NCBI GenBank assembly: GCA_028641055.1
Contig: JAPCYS010003251.1
Coordinates: 1-64,000 of the forward strand
Length of the DNA stretch: 64,000 nucleotides
From: Alopecurus myosuroides
Taxonomy: Eukaryota > Streptophyta > Magnoliopsida > Poales > Poaceae
Direction of reading: 5' to 3'
Shown here: positions 33,828 through 45,144 of the stretch, piece after piece
Numbering within the stretch: position 1 is the stretch's first letter
Layout of the letters: every line of letters starts with the position of its first letter
Notes under the pieces: model-generated
What the model was told of the DNA's origin: nothing
Database searches by the model: none
The model's input: only the letters and a program-made list of their open reading frames with translations
Translations under genes and position numbers: made by a program

Positions 33828-36793
33828 ATGGCGGGAGGCAAGAAACGCAGCGGTGCTGCTTCGTCGTCGAGGGCGACCGAAGATTTCTCTGTGCTGCCCG
33901 CCGCGAGGACGGGCGACTGGCGCTCCGCCAACACCACCGACAAAAGCATCAAGGAGATGCAGAGAGGGGGGCTGCTGCCCCCTGAAGGCGACAAGCGCGT
34001 TCGCCTCGGCAAGAAAGAGGAGGTACCAAACCCTCACGCTAACGAGCGCGTGATCTTTGCGGATCCGGTCTCGCGCGGGCTCTCACTCCCCCTTCTTCCT
34101 TTCCTCCTTGGTCTGCTGTATGTCTATGGCATACAGCTCCATGATCTGCCTCCAAATGCGATGTAGCACATCTCGTGCTTCATCGTACTTTGCGAGTGCT
34201 TCTTGGGCATCCGCCCGCACTGGGGCCTTTGGAAGGCCCTGTTCAAGGTGCGGGTGTTTTGCGAGAAATCGCGGGTGGAGAGCCAGCTTAGGGAGACGCT
34301 GCGCACCGGTGGCTTCGGAATCCAAGCGAAGACAGATGGCTCCTACTTGGAGATGCATTTCCTCGACTCCGCGCAAGTATGGCGGAGGAAGTGGTTTTAC
34401 GTTGCTGACAACAGCGCGGGTGGAACTCACGAATTCCACCCGTTCGCTGTTTTGAAGCGACGGAAGTCCTGGGCGCACAAGCTCTTAGTCGAGAAAACCG
34501 CGTCATCGCCCCGCAACTCGCCAAAGTGGCAACTTTTCGCGATCAGACCATAGGGGTCGCATTGAATGGTCTGCATCTGGCGAGCGTGTTCCTCCGGCGC
34601 AGGATCTAGCCCCTCCAAGAGAGGCCATCAACTATGTGGGAGTACCAGGGTGTCCAGGACCCTAGCCGTGTATGCCAGGATTTCCTCTCGAATGCCGAAT
34701 TCGAGAAGAAAATCGCGTCCATCGCCAAGCTGAAGGTAGGCGAGCACTTTGCGGCTTGTCCCCTTGAAGCATTCGAGGCTTCAAAGCCTCCTCCAGCCGA
34801 TGTAAGTTTTCTTCTCTTCTTTGTTTTAACCTTTTTGCCATTCGAGAGTTTGTTGACTGAGTTTTCTCTTTTATTCTTCTTTTCTTGTAGAGTTTGGAAA
34901 TAGCTACGTGCTATCCTCCAGTCTCGGCTGAGGATGCCTCAGACCTCCTGGCGAGCAACGTTGAGGCTGCTCTCGACACCAGTGTTGCTGAAGCCGAGTC
35001 GAGCTCCGAGCACGGCTCTTCAGACGACGTGGAAGAGTCGGGTAGAGAGCTCCACCACCGCAAGCGCCGCCGGCAGGTAGACGATGAAGCCACTTCCAAA
35101 TATAGTTCTTTGGGTGGCGGATCTGGCAAGGAGACAGAGCCCCTCGTGGTGACGCCCTTGAACGTGCTCCTCGTCCAGCCCCCAAGTCGAAAATTGGCAC
35201 CGCCTGGAATGCAGATATGCTGGATGATGACGATGACGATGTGTGAGTTCTTCCTTTCTTATTATCCTTTAGTCGAAAGTTTTCTCTCGTTTTTCTTATG
35301 CTTTTGTTTGATTCTTCCTTTCATGACAGGCTTCAATCCATCAGCCCTGGTCAGTTTGCTTCTTCTATTCCTTCTGTGAAGAGGAAAGAAGCGGTTGCGG
35401 GCGAAACTCCAGTCGCCAAGGTCACCCTGAAGCCTTCGAGCCCAGCACCGGCAGCTGTAGCTCCAGATTATAGACTGCCTGGCTTCGTGGGTGGGGCTTC
35501 GGTGAACAAAGAAGTCTCGGGTAGCTCGGCAGATCCTGTTTGCACCGCCCAGGGCCAGGTAAATCTTTTCACTTCTTTCGTATCTTCTGCTTTGTCTGTT
35601 TGCGTTTTTTATCGGGTGCACGTCAGTGCTCCCGATGGGAGTAGCCCCCGAGGTCGTGGTTAATCGCTTGCGATTAGCCACGGACTCAAGTTTAAGCTTT
35701 TTTCTTCCTTTGATGTTATCGGGTGCACGACAGTGCTCCCGATGGGAGTAGCCCCCGAGGCTATACTCGACTGTGTACAGTCGCGAATAGGCTCAAGAGC
35801 TTTTTTCTTTAACTTGAAATTTGTCTTGTGCTTTTGCAGTCTCTTCTTGACTCCCTTGCCGCCATTGGCCGACGTGTGCTTTCGGCTGAGGCAGATTGCG
35901 CCGCCCTTCGGCTGGATCGTGATCGACTTGTCGAGGACGGCCAAGATCTCCAAGGTAGGTTAATCCAATCCATTTTTCTTCCGCTATTTCTTTTGATCAT
36001 ATAGGTTTTCTTTAGGCTGAATTCGCCTCTCTACAGCTCAAGTCGATCTCCTAAAGGCCGAGAAAACCGAAGTTGTCTCTCGGGTAAAAACCCTTGAGGC
36101 TGGGTTGGAGTCCACTCGCAAGAATTTGGTTGACTTTGAGGGGAAGCTCGCCGAGTCCCAGGATGCGCTGAAGCAGTTGGAGGATGCTGGTGCTAAACAT
36201 GATAATGACCTTGTTGGCATCATCCGCCCTCTGGCTCAGCAATTCGCGGGCAAGTTGTACTTGATTTCTGCTGCGACGCAATTTTAATTGGCTATCTCGG
36301 GAGTATACGGTGTCCTTTTGTAGATATCCTTGGTGTTGCACTGGAGCTACCTGGGAGTCGGCGATTGGATGCTTTGACGGACTCCTGCACTCAGCTTCAG
36401 AAACACGCGAGTGGGATCTGCTCCCTCGTTGGCGAAGCCAGTCGAGTGTTGACGCAATTCCACGAGCCCCTTCTGGTGGATGCCGCGGTTCCGCCTACGC
36501 TGGGCGGCCTTCTGAAAGTTTTCCTGGAGGGTGATCTTCTTCAGGCTTATTCGGTTGCCCAGTCTGAATGCGGAGCAAAGACCGCTATCCAGTTTTCCTT
36601 GGAGCACGGAGTTGAGGGCCTAGAGAAGGCGTACTCGAGCCTTCCTTACGACACCGCGACAAGCAGAAAGGTAGCGCTTCGTCCTTTTGGCGATCTGGCT
36701 GAAGCCCTTGCAAAGAAGCTATCTGAATTGCTTGCCCGCGCTTGTCGCACGGGACATCCTGCTGCGAGCGCCAGTACCTCCGCAGTTCCATAG
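33828..36793 (+). pseudogene. Antisense gene of Tat element (putative gypsy-type transposon family), decayed
   Basis: A multi-exon gene on the strand opposite to gag-pol. Supported exons: 33828-34801, 34891-35242, 35330-35558, 35840-35954, 36037-36249 (GC-AG intron after it) and 36324-36793. Exon 1 (start MAGGKKRSGAAS) has the domain annotated in grasses as putative gypsy type transposon, with motifs YVYGIQLHDLPPN and IRPHWGLWKALF. Later exons give acidic and coiled-coil segments (EKTEVVSRVKTLEAGLEST) and a helical C-terminal domain. In-frame TAG codons occur at 34164-34166 and 34607-34609, with frame changes between about 34400 and 34460 and again near 35150. It is therefore a pseudogene here. 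Antisense ORFs of this type are known in Tat-lineage elements; their function is not known. Confidence 0.75.
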
Positions 36794-37018
36794 GATAGTT
36801 TGTTTTCACTTTTCCCTTTCGATGTAAAGAACCTCGGGATGTATTCCCGTATTTTGCTTTTAATCGAAGTGTTCTTTTGATGTCTAAAATGCCCGATTGT
36901 TGCGATTGAAGCGTTACGAGCTCCCGATGGGAGTAGCCCCCGAGCACCTGTTAACTAGGTGGTATATTTCTCGAGTGGGGTCTTGGAGTGTATCTGAACT
37001 TGTTTCATTTCCTTCCAG

Positions 37019-37823
37019 GTTGTGGGTCCTAGCGCAGAGTCTTCGAGTGGATCTGATGCACGAGTGGATCCCCTTGTTGCTGTTGTTAGCACATTTGCTT
37101 CGCTCCGTGATCATGTCGCGGATGGCGAGCGCAAGCTGAAAGCTTTGAGTGGAGTGGTTGATGTGGCTAAGTCAAAACAAAAGTTTGCGGCTGAGCGTGA
37201 GCAGTTCGTGATGGGAGAGCTGGCAGTTGTTGCAAAAGACATGCTTTGTAAGCTTGCGAGCCCCCTAGCACTTTGTTGTTTTATTCTTTTTCACTCTTAA
37301 CCCTTCGCGCTGTTATTTTGCAGTTGTTGAGTCTGACGGTCCTTGTGAAACTCATTGGGTGGACAACCACATTGTCCATGAAGCAGGTAGCTCAAAGCCG
37401 CATGCGAACAACTTCTGGTCTGACCGCAGCCGAGGTTTTGTTTTGGCGAGCTTGAAGTACCGGGATGGCCAGGCAAAGATGCTTGTGGAGTCTTGTCGCG
37501 AAGCCTTGTCTTCTGTGCACCAAACGTTCTATCCGTTGGGTATCGTTCCAGAAAGGTTGAGCAACCTGCTAAGAATTTTTGGCCGAGTCGGTGAAGTTCG
37601 CGAGTGTGTTCGTCAGCAGCTTATCTGTGGTGCCCAAGTAGCGCTGGCTTTTGTTCGGTTGTGGCATCCTGAGGTCAACTTCAACTCTGTGGCTAGGCTC
37701 CCCAATGCTCCAGTCGATTTGACCCCTCATTATGCAATCGTGCAACCTGCGGCGGAGGAGATCATTCGACTGACTTCTGAAGAGGTTGACCAGATGCTGG
37801 CTGAGAGTACTTCTCCTCATTAG
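37019..37823 (+). pseudogene. Second copy of the antisense C-terminal domain
   Basis: Exons 37019 to about 37247 and 37324-37823 (acceptor TTTTGCAG, stop TAG) encode a segment starting GPSAESSSGSDARVD and ending MLAESTSPH. The part PERLSNLLRIFGRVGEV aligns with PPTLGGLLKVFLEGDLL of the preceding copy (36324-36793), and both end in a helix with EEI or AEAL patterns. It could be the true 3' part of the antisense gene after a tandem duplication, or a separate transcript. It has no recognised function and no internal stop. Confidence 0.6.
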
Positions 37824-38123
37824 GTGTAATCGTAGGATGTAGATATCCTGTTACCTTGTATAGTTCACTCGAAATTTTATAGGGTGTTTTATAAGGTGTG
37901 AACCTTGTTTATACCTTTGTATTTGTAAATTTTCCTGTAATGCTTAGTTAGCCGTAGCCCCCGTGCGTTTTTGGGGTGTATACCTTTTGTTTAGCATGTA
38001 TAATGAAGAAGCACGAATAGCTATGGTTGAGAAACCATGTGTTTTTATTGATATGGCTGAGAAGCCATGTATTTTCCTCGAGCTACAAGATGGTATAGCC
38101 CTATTTTTGCGAATAGAATAATC

Positions 38124-41100
38124 CTAAGGATACAACTTGCAGAGATGCGCAACATTCCATGGATTGGAGTAGATGCCACCGGTCTCGGGGTTCTTCAATC
38201 GATACACACCACCTGGGATAACTTCGTGTATGATGAAGGGTCCTTCCCATGGTGGCTGGAGATTGTGCCCTTCCTTTTGCTTGAGCCACAACACCAGGTC
38301 GCCTACCACGAAGGATCTGTGGCGTATGCGACGACTGTGGTAGTTGCGCAGTGATTGCTGGTATACCGCCGATCTTGCGAGTGCAATGTCGCGAATTTCA
38401 TCAAGTGCGTCCACGTCTTCTGCGAGTGCTCTGTTCGAGGTTTCTTCGCTGTATGCGACCACTCGGGGTGCGTTGAATTTGACATCTTCAGGTAGGACGA
38501 CCTCGGCTCCATAGACCATGAAAAATGGCGTATAGTTTGTTGACCGATTTAGCGTTGTGCGAAGGCTCCACAGTACTGATGGTAACTCCTCTGCCCAGTG
38601 CCCTGCTGCTGGGTTTAGGCGATCGAGTAGCCGCTTCTTGAGGCTGCCTGAGACTAATCCGTTGGACCGCTCGACTTGACCATTAGTTTTCGGGTGAGCC
38701 ACTGAGGCGAAACTGAGGGTGATTCCCTTCTGTTCGCAGAATTCCTATGTTTCCTTCGCTGTGAAGTTGCTACCGTTGTCGGTGATGATGTTGTGCAATA
38801 TGCCAAACCTGCACACAATGGAGTTGAGGAATTTCACGGCGCATTGGACGCTGGCGGAGGTGACTGGCATAGCCTCGATCCACTTCGTGAATTTGTCGAC
38901 TGCTACGAGCAAGTGCGTATATCCTCCGGGTGTCGACTTTCGCAGTGGCCCCACCATGTCTAGCCCCCATTGTGCAAAGGGCCAGGTGATTGGGATCATG
39001 TGAAGTTCAGTGGCAGGGGCGTGTGGCTTGGGCGCGAATCTTTGGCAAGCATTGCACTTGTCGACTAGGTCCTTTGCGTCTCTGGCCGTTGTGAGCCTGT
39101 AGAATCCTGCTCGGAAAGCTTTACCCACGATCGCCTTCCAGCTGGCGTGGTGTCCGCAATCTCCTTGGTGTATATCTCGCAGCAATTCCGTGTCATCCTC
39201 GGGTGCTATGCATCTCTGCAATATTCCTGATATGCTTTTTTTGTATAGCTCTCCGTTGAGCACCCGAAAAGCTTTGCTGCGTCGTACTATCTGTCGAGCC
39301 TCACGAACATCTGCTGGGAGTTGCTTGTTAGACAAGTAGTCGAGGTATTTATGCGTCCAGACTGGTTCGAACAGAAAAACTTGTCGAGAAATGTTGTGGC
39401 TGAGCTCAATCATAGCGGTTTGCAGGCTGACCTCTGTCTCCAATGCTGCGGGTGCTTCTGCTAATTTTTTGACGTTGACTGAGCGCTTGAACATCCTCTC
39501 GAAGTATATTCCAGGTGTTATGGGTGTGTTGGTAGAACCCATGTTTGCCAATTTATCTGCTTCCTCGTTGCTGGATCACGCGATATGTTTTAGTTCGCAC
39601 CCTTTGAAACTTCCTTCGAGTAGGTTATACATACCTCGATAGGCTTCATGTTTTCTGCAATAGCGTCGCACTCTTTCATCATCTGTTGTACGACGAGGTT
39701 TGAATCTCCATAGATCATCAGTCGGGTGGCTCCGCAGGCGATCACCATTTTTATGCCATGAAGGAGGGCCTCGTATTCTGCATCGTTGTTTGACGCCGGG
39801 TCGTCGGGTGGAAAATCCAATCGCAGGACGTACTGCAACTTGTCTCCTCTGGGGGATATCATGACAACCCCGGCTCCAGCTCCTTCGTTTCTCTTCGACC
39901 CATCGAAGTACATTATCCAGTTGCTCGTGTATTCTGGAGGGCCTGGCGTTTGCAGTTCCGTCCACTCGCTCAGGAATTCCACGAGTACTTGTGATTTCAC
40001 AGATTTGCGCCCTGCATATATGATGTCCCAGGCACCGAGCTCGATACTCCACTTTGCAATTCTTCCGGATGCCATGGGGTTATTCATGATAGTACCGATT
40101 GATGCGTCGTTTAGCACCGTGATGGTGTGCTCTTGGAAGTAGTGCTTGAGTTTTCGAGCTGTGAGTACCACGCCATACGCGAGCTTCTGATAATGACGGT
40201 ATCGCTGTTTGCAGGGCGAAAGCACCTCGCTGATATAGTATATTGGTCTTTTGACGCCATACACCTTGCCATCTTCCGGTCGCTCGACCACGATAGTTGT
40301 GCTGATGACTTGATTTGTTGCGGCTAGGTACAAATACAGTGGCTCCCGTTCTTGTGGCGTTGCCAGGACACGCCTACTCTACAATGCTCGCTTGAGGTCC
40401 GCGAATGCTTTTTGCGCTTCGGGTGTCCACTCGAACTTATCTATTTTCTTTAGTAGCTTGTATAAAAGCAATGCTTGCTCGCCCAGCCTTGCGATGAATC
40501 TGCTTAGAGCGGCTAGTCGTCCTGCGAGCTGCTACACACCACGGAGATTAGTTGGCGCCTTCATTGTCAGGATCGCTTGGATTTTCTCCGGGTTGGCTTC
40601 AATTCCTCGAGCAGACACCAGGTACCCAAGAAGTTGTCCTGCAGGGACGCCAAAGACGCATTTGGTTGGGTTGAGCCTGATTCGGTATGCGTTCAACGCG
40701 TCGAATGTTTCTTTGATGTCATCAAGGAGCGTGTCCTCTACTCGAGTCTTGATGACGATGTCGTCAACGTATACTTGTACATTCTTGCCAATGAGTTTGG
40801 CGAGGCATTTTTTGCATGCAGCGCTGATATGTTGCACCTGCGTTCTTTAGCCCGAAGGGCATTGTCGTGTAGAAGTAAACACCGTGGGGTGTGATAAACG
40901 TTGTCTTCTCATCGTCTTCCTTTTTCATCCTGGTCTGATTATAGCCCGAGTAGGTGTCCAAGAAGGACAGGCGCTGGCAGCCTGCTGTGGAGTCCACGAT
41001 CTGGCCAATCCGTGGTAGGGGGAAGTTATCTTGGGGCAGTGTTTGTTCAACGACGTGTAGTCGATGCACACGCAAGGATGTCAGTATTTTTCTTCGGGAC

Positions 41101-41160
41101 CAACACCGGGTTTGCTAACTAGGTGGAGATCTTTATCTCGCGGATGAACTTTGTTGCGAG
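38124..41160 (-). pseudogene. pol: Pol of E3: RT, dual RNase H, integrase
   Basis: RT lies at about 41160-40532, with SFLDTYSGYNQ, FGLKNAGATYQR and the catalytic YVDDIVIKT. The connection and RNase H follow at 40333 to about 39960. Next is an archaeal-type RNase H (IMYFDGSKRNEGAGAG to LMIYGDSNLVVQQM), whose presence beside the retroviral type is diagnostic of Tat elements. Integrase (39551-38124) has a zinc finger (HHASW, CNACQR) and catalytic regions at GLDMVGP, TDNGSNF and NGQVERSNG. Breaks: a frame change near 41080, further breaks near 40850 and 40340-40530, and an in-frame TAG near 38742 between the second and third catalytic residues of integrase. No active product is expected. Confidence 0.85.
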
Positions 41161-41355
41161 TAATCTGTTTTCTTCTTCTCCAAGTGCTTTTTGTTTTGGC
41201 TCTAAAAACCGTCGGGTTGTCTGCTTGATAGGCTTGGCGTCTTTGTAAACTTCAAGTGAGTGCTCGGCGAACTCCCTGGGTATCCCTGGCATATCTGAAG
41301 GCTGCCAGACGAAAATTTCCCAGTACTCACGGAGGAGTTCGACGAGCGCGCCTTC

Positions 41356-41925
41356 CTATGCTGGCGAGAGGGTGGTGGACACCATCGCCGTTTTCGTAGA
41401 CTCGGTCGGGTGCACCTGATGTTTTCGAGTGCTGCTGTTTGCGCTAAAGTCGAGCTCTAGGGCGTTCTTTTTGGTGAGAGGCATCACGGAGTGATCCGTG
41501 GTTTTTGCTATCTCTTCCAACTCCTCCTGCATGCCGAAGGATTTGGCGATCTCGTTGAACTCGATGTCGCATTTATTGGATTTTTGGAAATCGCCATCGA
41601 TGGTGATGGTGCCATGTTCCCCGGGTAATTTGAGCTTCAGGTATGCATAATGCGGTACTGCCATGAACCTGGCGAACGCTGTTCGGCCAAGAATAGCGTG
41701 GTACTACGAGGGCCAGTCGACTACTTCGAAGTCGAGGAATTCTCGTCTGTAATTGCTTCGGTTGCCAAGCACCACCTCCAAATTTATTGTTCCGAGTAGG
41801 CGGACTGCCTTCCCTAGTACTATCCCATGAAAAGATGTCTCTGATTCCGCGAGTCCGTCCAGGTTCCTATTCATCCTGTGGAGTGTGTCCGCGTAAATGA
41901 TGTTAATCCCACTGCCTCCGTCCAT
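41356..41925 (-). pseudogene. Aspartic protease region of E3
   Basis: MDGGSGINIIYADTLHRM at 41925 is the protease active-site region in the D-G-G-S form common in the Tat lineage. The frame continues through FLDFEVVDWPS, meets an in-frame TAG at 41704-41706, and resumes with YHAILGR and AVPHYAYLKLKLPG to 41356. It lies between gag and RT as expected. One nonsense codon disables it. Confidence 0.7.
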
Positions 41926-42000
41926 GAATACTCGGGCAAGTTCATAGTTGCCTATTTGTGTCTGGATGACGAGTGCGGCATGCCCTGATCGATAGACTCA

Positions 42001-42013
42001 GGGGGGGGGGGGG
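42001..42013 (+). repeat. Homopolymer of 13 G
   Basis: A run of 13 G in the linker between gag and protease of E3. The minus-strand frame encodes a short proline run here. Runs of this length are prone to length error, so the frame across it is uncertain. Confidence 0.9.
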
Positions 42014-42145
42014 ATGGTCCTCCTTGGAGAAAATTATCAGCTGGTCGGCCATCTTTAGGTACTCGGGTTGGGATGGTGGTGCCTGGACGGCCATGAATAC
42101 TTGTCGAGTGTTTGTTTTCTGGGCCCTGCGGGACGGGCAAACTTT

Positions 42146-44099
42146 CTATATCATTCTCAGGAGTCCTGCTGGATTCGGGTATCCATTGGCTCCATGGTTT
42201 GGGGCGGGTGGCGCTGGCAGCGCGGCTAGCACCGTGTTTTGATTACCCGGTGGAGGTAAGGCTTGCGGCGGGCGGAATCCCTGAGTTCCCCCTCCCGGGA
42301 GCTGCGGGTAGCCCTGATTGACTGTTGCTCTGTTTTTCTTTGAGAAGGCCTCGTGGATGTCAAGAAACTTTCGGCAATCCTTGAGAAGGTGTGTTGCCTT
42401 AGTTTTGTCAGTGCGCTTATCTGTAAATAGATGTAGCATACAGTAACCATCGAGGTCCTCCTCGAGAGTTTTGTCCTCTGGCTTTGGCTTCCACTCGCGA
42501 TTTCCGCGATATCCGCTGTCGCGATTTCTTGTGAATTCTGCTGCCACCAGTTCTTCCCGATCATCGTGATCGTAATGCTTTCTCCTTTTCTTTCGACCAT
42601 GGCGATCTTCTTCTGGTGCTGGAGATGATGCTTTCTCATTGCGCACCGCGTCCTCGCCGTTGGCCCATCTGTCAGCTATAGCCATGAGTTCTCCCATGGT
42701 TTTGGGTGCGGCCCGTCCCAGTTCTTCTCGGAAGGCGGTTCACCGGGCTCCCTTGGCGAATGCTTCGACTGCAACTTCCTCTGATATATTTCCTGATGTA
42801 TTCCTGAGTGTGGTCCATCGTTGAATATATTCGCGAGTAGACTCACCACTTTTCTTCTTTCAAGCTCGTAACTCCTCGATGGTCGCAGGTCTTTTGTATG
42901 TCGCCTGGAAGTTCTTGCAGAAGTCGAGGTTTAGATCGTCCCATGATCTGTAGCACGCCTTCGGTCTTCCTTCGAGCCAGCTGCGCGCAGCGCCTACAAG
43001 ATGTAGGTTAAGGTACTGCATAGCCGTGTTTTTGTTCCCACGTTGGCATTTTACTGCCGTGAGGTAATCTGACAACCAAGCTTGTGGCTCTAGCGAACCG
43101 TCGTATTTTTGCACCTCTGTAGAAAGCTTAAACCTCTTGGGGAACGGTGCCTCGCGGATGTTGCGAGAAAAGCATAAGGCTCCGCACACCTCTTCGTCGG
43201 AAGAGGTAGATGGGGAACGCGCGCGGTTCCTGGCCGCTTGAGCTTTGTCAATTTTGTGTTGAGCGATGTCTAATCGCGCATTGTACCCAGGCTCGTCGCG
43301 ATTGACGTCTCTCCGCGGATCCTTGCTGCGGTGTCGCGAGCGACTGTCGTGACGTCGTGGGTTGCGATCTCGATCTCTCCACGGGCTGCGATCGCGACCT
43401 CTCCGCGGGCTACGATCTCGACCTCTCGGGCTGTCGTCACTGTCACTCGGACTATCTCCGCGTCCTCGAGCTTCTTTTCCTCGCGCGCGACGAGACGACT
43501 TCTCCTTCCTGGGTGACGTGCTCCTGTGTCCGCGAGGTGCTTCTTTATCGTAAGCGGCGATTCTTGCGGCTGCCATGCCTAGCCCCTTATGGACCTGCAT
43601 GTATTGCTCTGCGCGGGGGTCGTTCTCCCCTGGTTGGTTTGTTTGCAAGTAGGTGGCTGCAGCTAGTATTGTGGCGGCGGGAGTCGTCGGGTGCACGTTA
43701 CTGTCCTCGTCGACGCGCATAAGGGAGGCCTCGAGTGACCTACTCATCCCAGTTAAGGATTCGCCATCCATAGTCGCGGTTCTTGAGACGTTTCTTTTTC
43801 TCCCGGGATGGTTCCCGACAGAATGTGTCTTCGAGAGCGCTGCATGGTGTTGACTAGACTCGTCCGCTAGCTTTCTTCGTTCAGCCAGGTCTTTTCGAGC
43901 TTCCTTGATCAAAGTTGCTCCTCTCACTAGGTGGTAGTGGTATGTAGTCATGTCTTCGTGGGGGGCTCCGGCTTCGAGTGGTTTGCTTGTGCGGATGGCC
44001 TCCTTTGCCCGATCCCAAGCAGCTCGCGATACGCGGATGGCTGCGCGTTCCCTTGCGCTGTCTTCAGTTTCTTCGGGTGGGTCTCCTGATCCTGCCATG
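42146..44099 (-). pseudogene. Gag of E3 (Tat lineage), interrupted
   Basis: Likely start MAGSGDPPEETED at 44099; the frame itself is open further upstream, through the primer site into the LTR. A long Arg/Ser/Asp-rich stretch (RDRSPRRGRDRSP) precedes the gag core (KYDGSLEPQAWLSDYLTAV to ARSWLEGRP). In-frame TGA codons are at 42860-42862 and near 42738, after which the same frame continues (MGELMAIADRWANGEDAV) to 42146 with a histidine/cysteine-poor zinc-knuckle-like segment. It would form the particle shell. Dead in this copy. Confidence 0.8.
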
Positions 44100-44545
44100 C
44101 AGACCTGAGCCAGATATGGCTCGCGGGTCCTAGGCGTAGTTTGGAAAGCTTTCCTGGCCCGAGAAGGTTCCTCTGTAGAGAGGGTATGGAAGTTGCGGGT
44201 GTTGAGGCGGATAGATTCGCCGCTTTTCGCTAAGTCACGATCCGCGTAGTTGGACCGTGAGTCGATAGCTCCTGGGCTTGAGATCGACTCCGAGCCCGAT
44301 TCGTCGAGATTGGATTGCTCGGGGAACTGTAGAATTCCTTCTTTGTCGGTGTAGAACTGGAAGCTCCCGAACGTCAGGGTGATGCTTTTCTCCAATTCGC
44401 TGAACACCGGGCATGATTCCGGCGAGTGAGGGGTGACGACGACCGACCCGATGCGGATCGGATTTGTTGGAGTCGAAGTTCCGGGGTTCCAGCGTGAGTT
44501 GTTTGTTGATAAAGCCGAAGATGCCGGAGATCCAGCGCCCGCCGT

Positions 44546-44563
44546 TCCCACAAACGGTGCCAA
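44546..44563 (-). other. Primer-binding site of E3
   Basis: On the minus strand TTGGCACCGTTTGTGGGAA follows the LTR end within two bases. This sequence type is usual in Tat-lineage elements of grasses; which tRNA it pairs with is left open. Confidence 0.65.
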
Positions 44564-44564
44564 T

Positions 44565-45076
44565 TGTCGAATATGCATCTCAACAAGTCCCTCGGATGAA
44601 CCGATAGGGTTTCGAGTAAGAGAACGAGTAGGCGCTGGTGACAATCGTCGGCTAACAGGGGCAAGATTTACCCAGGTTCGGGGCCCTCGTAGAGGTAAAA
44701 CAATTACTCCTGCTTCTGTCGATCTGTATCAATGAGTAGATCGGTTACAATGGGGGATGCTTAAGTCGAGAGTATGATCTCGATCTCAAGGCTTTGATGG
44801 TACGGTATTGCTTGGTCCCTCCCCCCGGTGGTTCTCCTGGCTTTATATAGATAGCCAGGTCCCAAACCGTACCCGGGGGGATACAAATCCTAACCTAAAG
44901 TCTGTTACAAGTTTCCTTTCTTAACCCACAAGGCTTTGCGGGTGGACCTTGATTGGGCCTTCTAGAACAGTCCACGACGTCTCTCTTGGAGCTTGGGTCT
45001 TGGGCCTTAGACCGGGTAGGCTCACCCGATAGGTCTAGGATCCATCCCTTCGTCAGAAGCTGCCGATATGTTATCA
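44565..45076 (-). repeat. 5' LTR of E3
   Basis: The inner border TGTCGAATATGC (44565) is fixed by the primer site. The outer border is placed at a CA near 45076 and must lie before 45145, where another gene ends. A TATA box (CTATATAAAG on the minus strand) is at 44841-44850, with purine- and CCC-rich DNA around it. No partner LTR exists in the window. Confidence 0.6.
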
Positions 45077-45144
45077 CTTGACGCTGAGTTACTATCTTCA
45101 CCTGACTTTTTTTGATTTTTTGGTTGTATAACAAAAGTATAGCT

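Larger units (their letters stand above)
33041..45076 (-). mobile_element. E3: Tat-lineage Ty3/gypsy element, 3' LTR missing
   Basis: Minus-strand order: 5' LTR (44565 to about 45076), primer site, gag, protease, RT, RNase H, a second archaeal-type RNase H, integrase, an antisense gene on the plus strand, then a tandem-repeat 3' region. The dual RNase H, the antisense ORF and the tandem repeats near the 3' end are hallmarks of the Tat lineage. No second LTR copy is found at the left end, so 3' LTR and target duplication are lost. Gag, protease and integrase carry in-frame stops, so the element is dead. The right border is an estimate, since the LTR has no partner for comparison. Confidence 0.85.
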
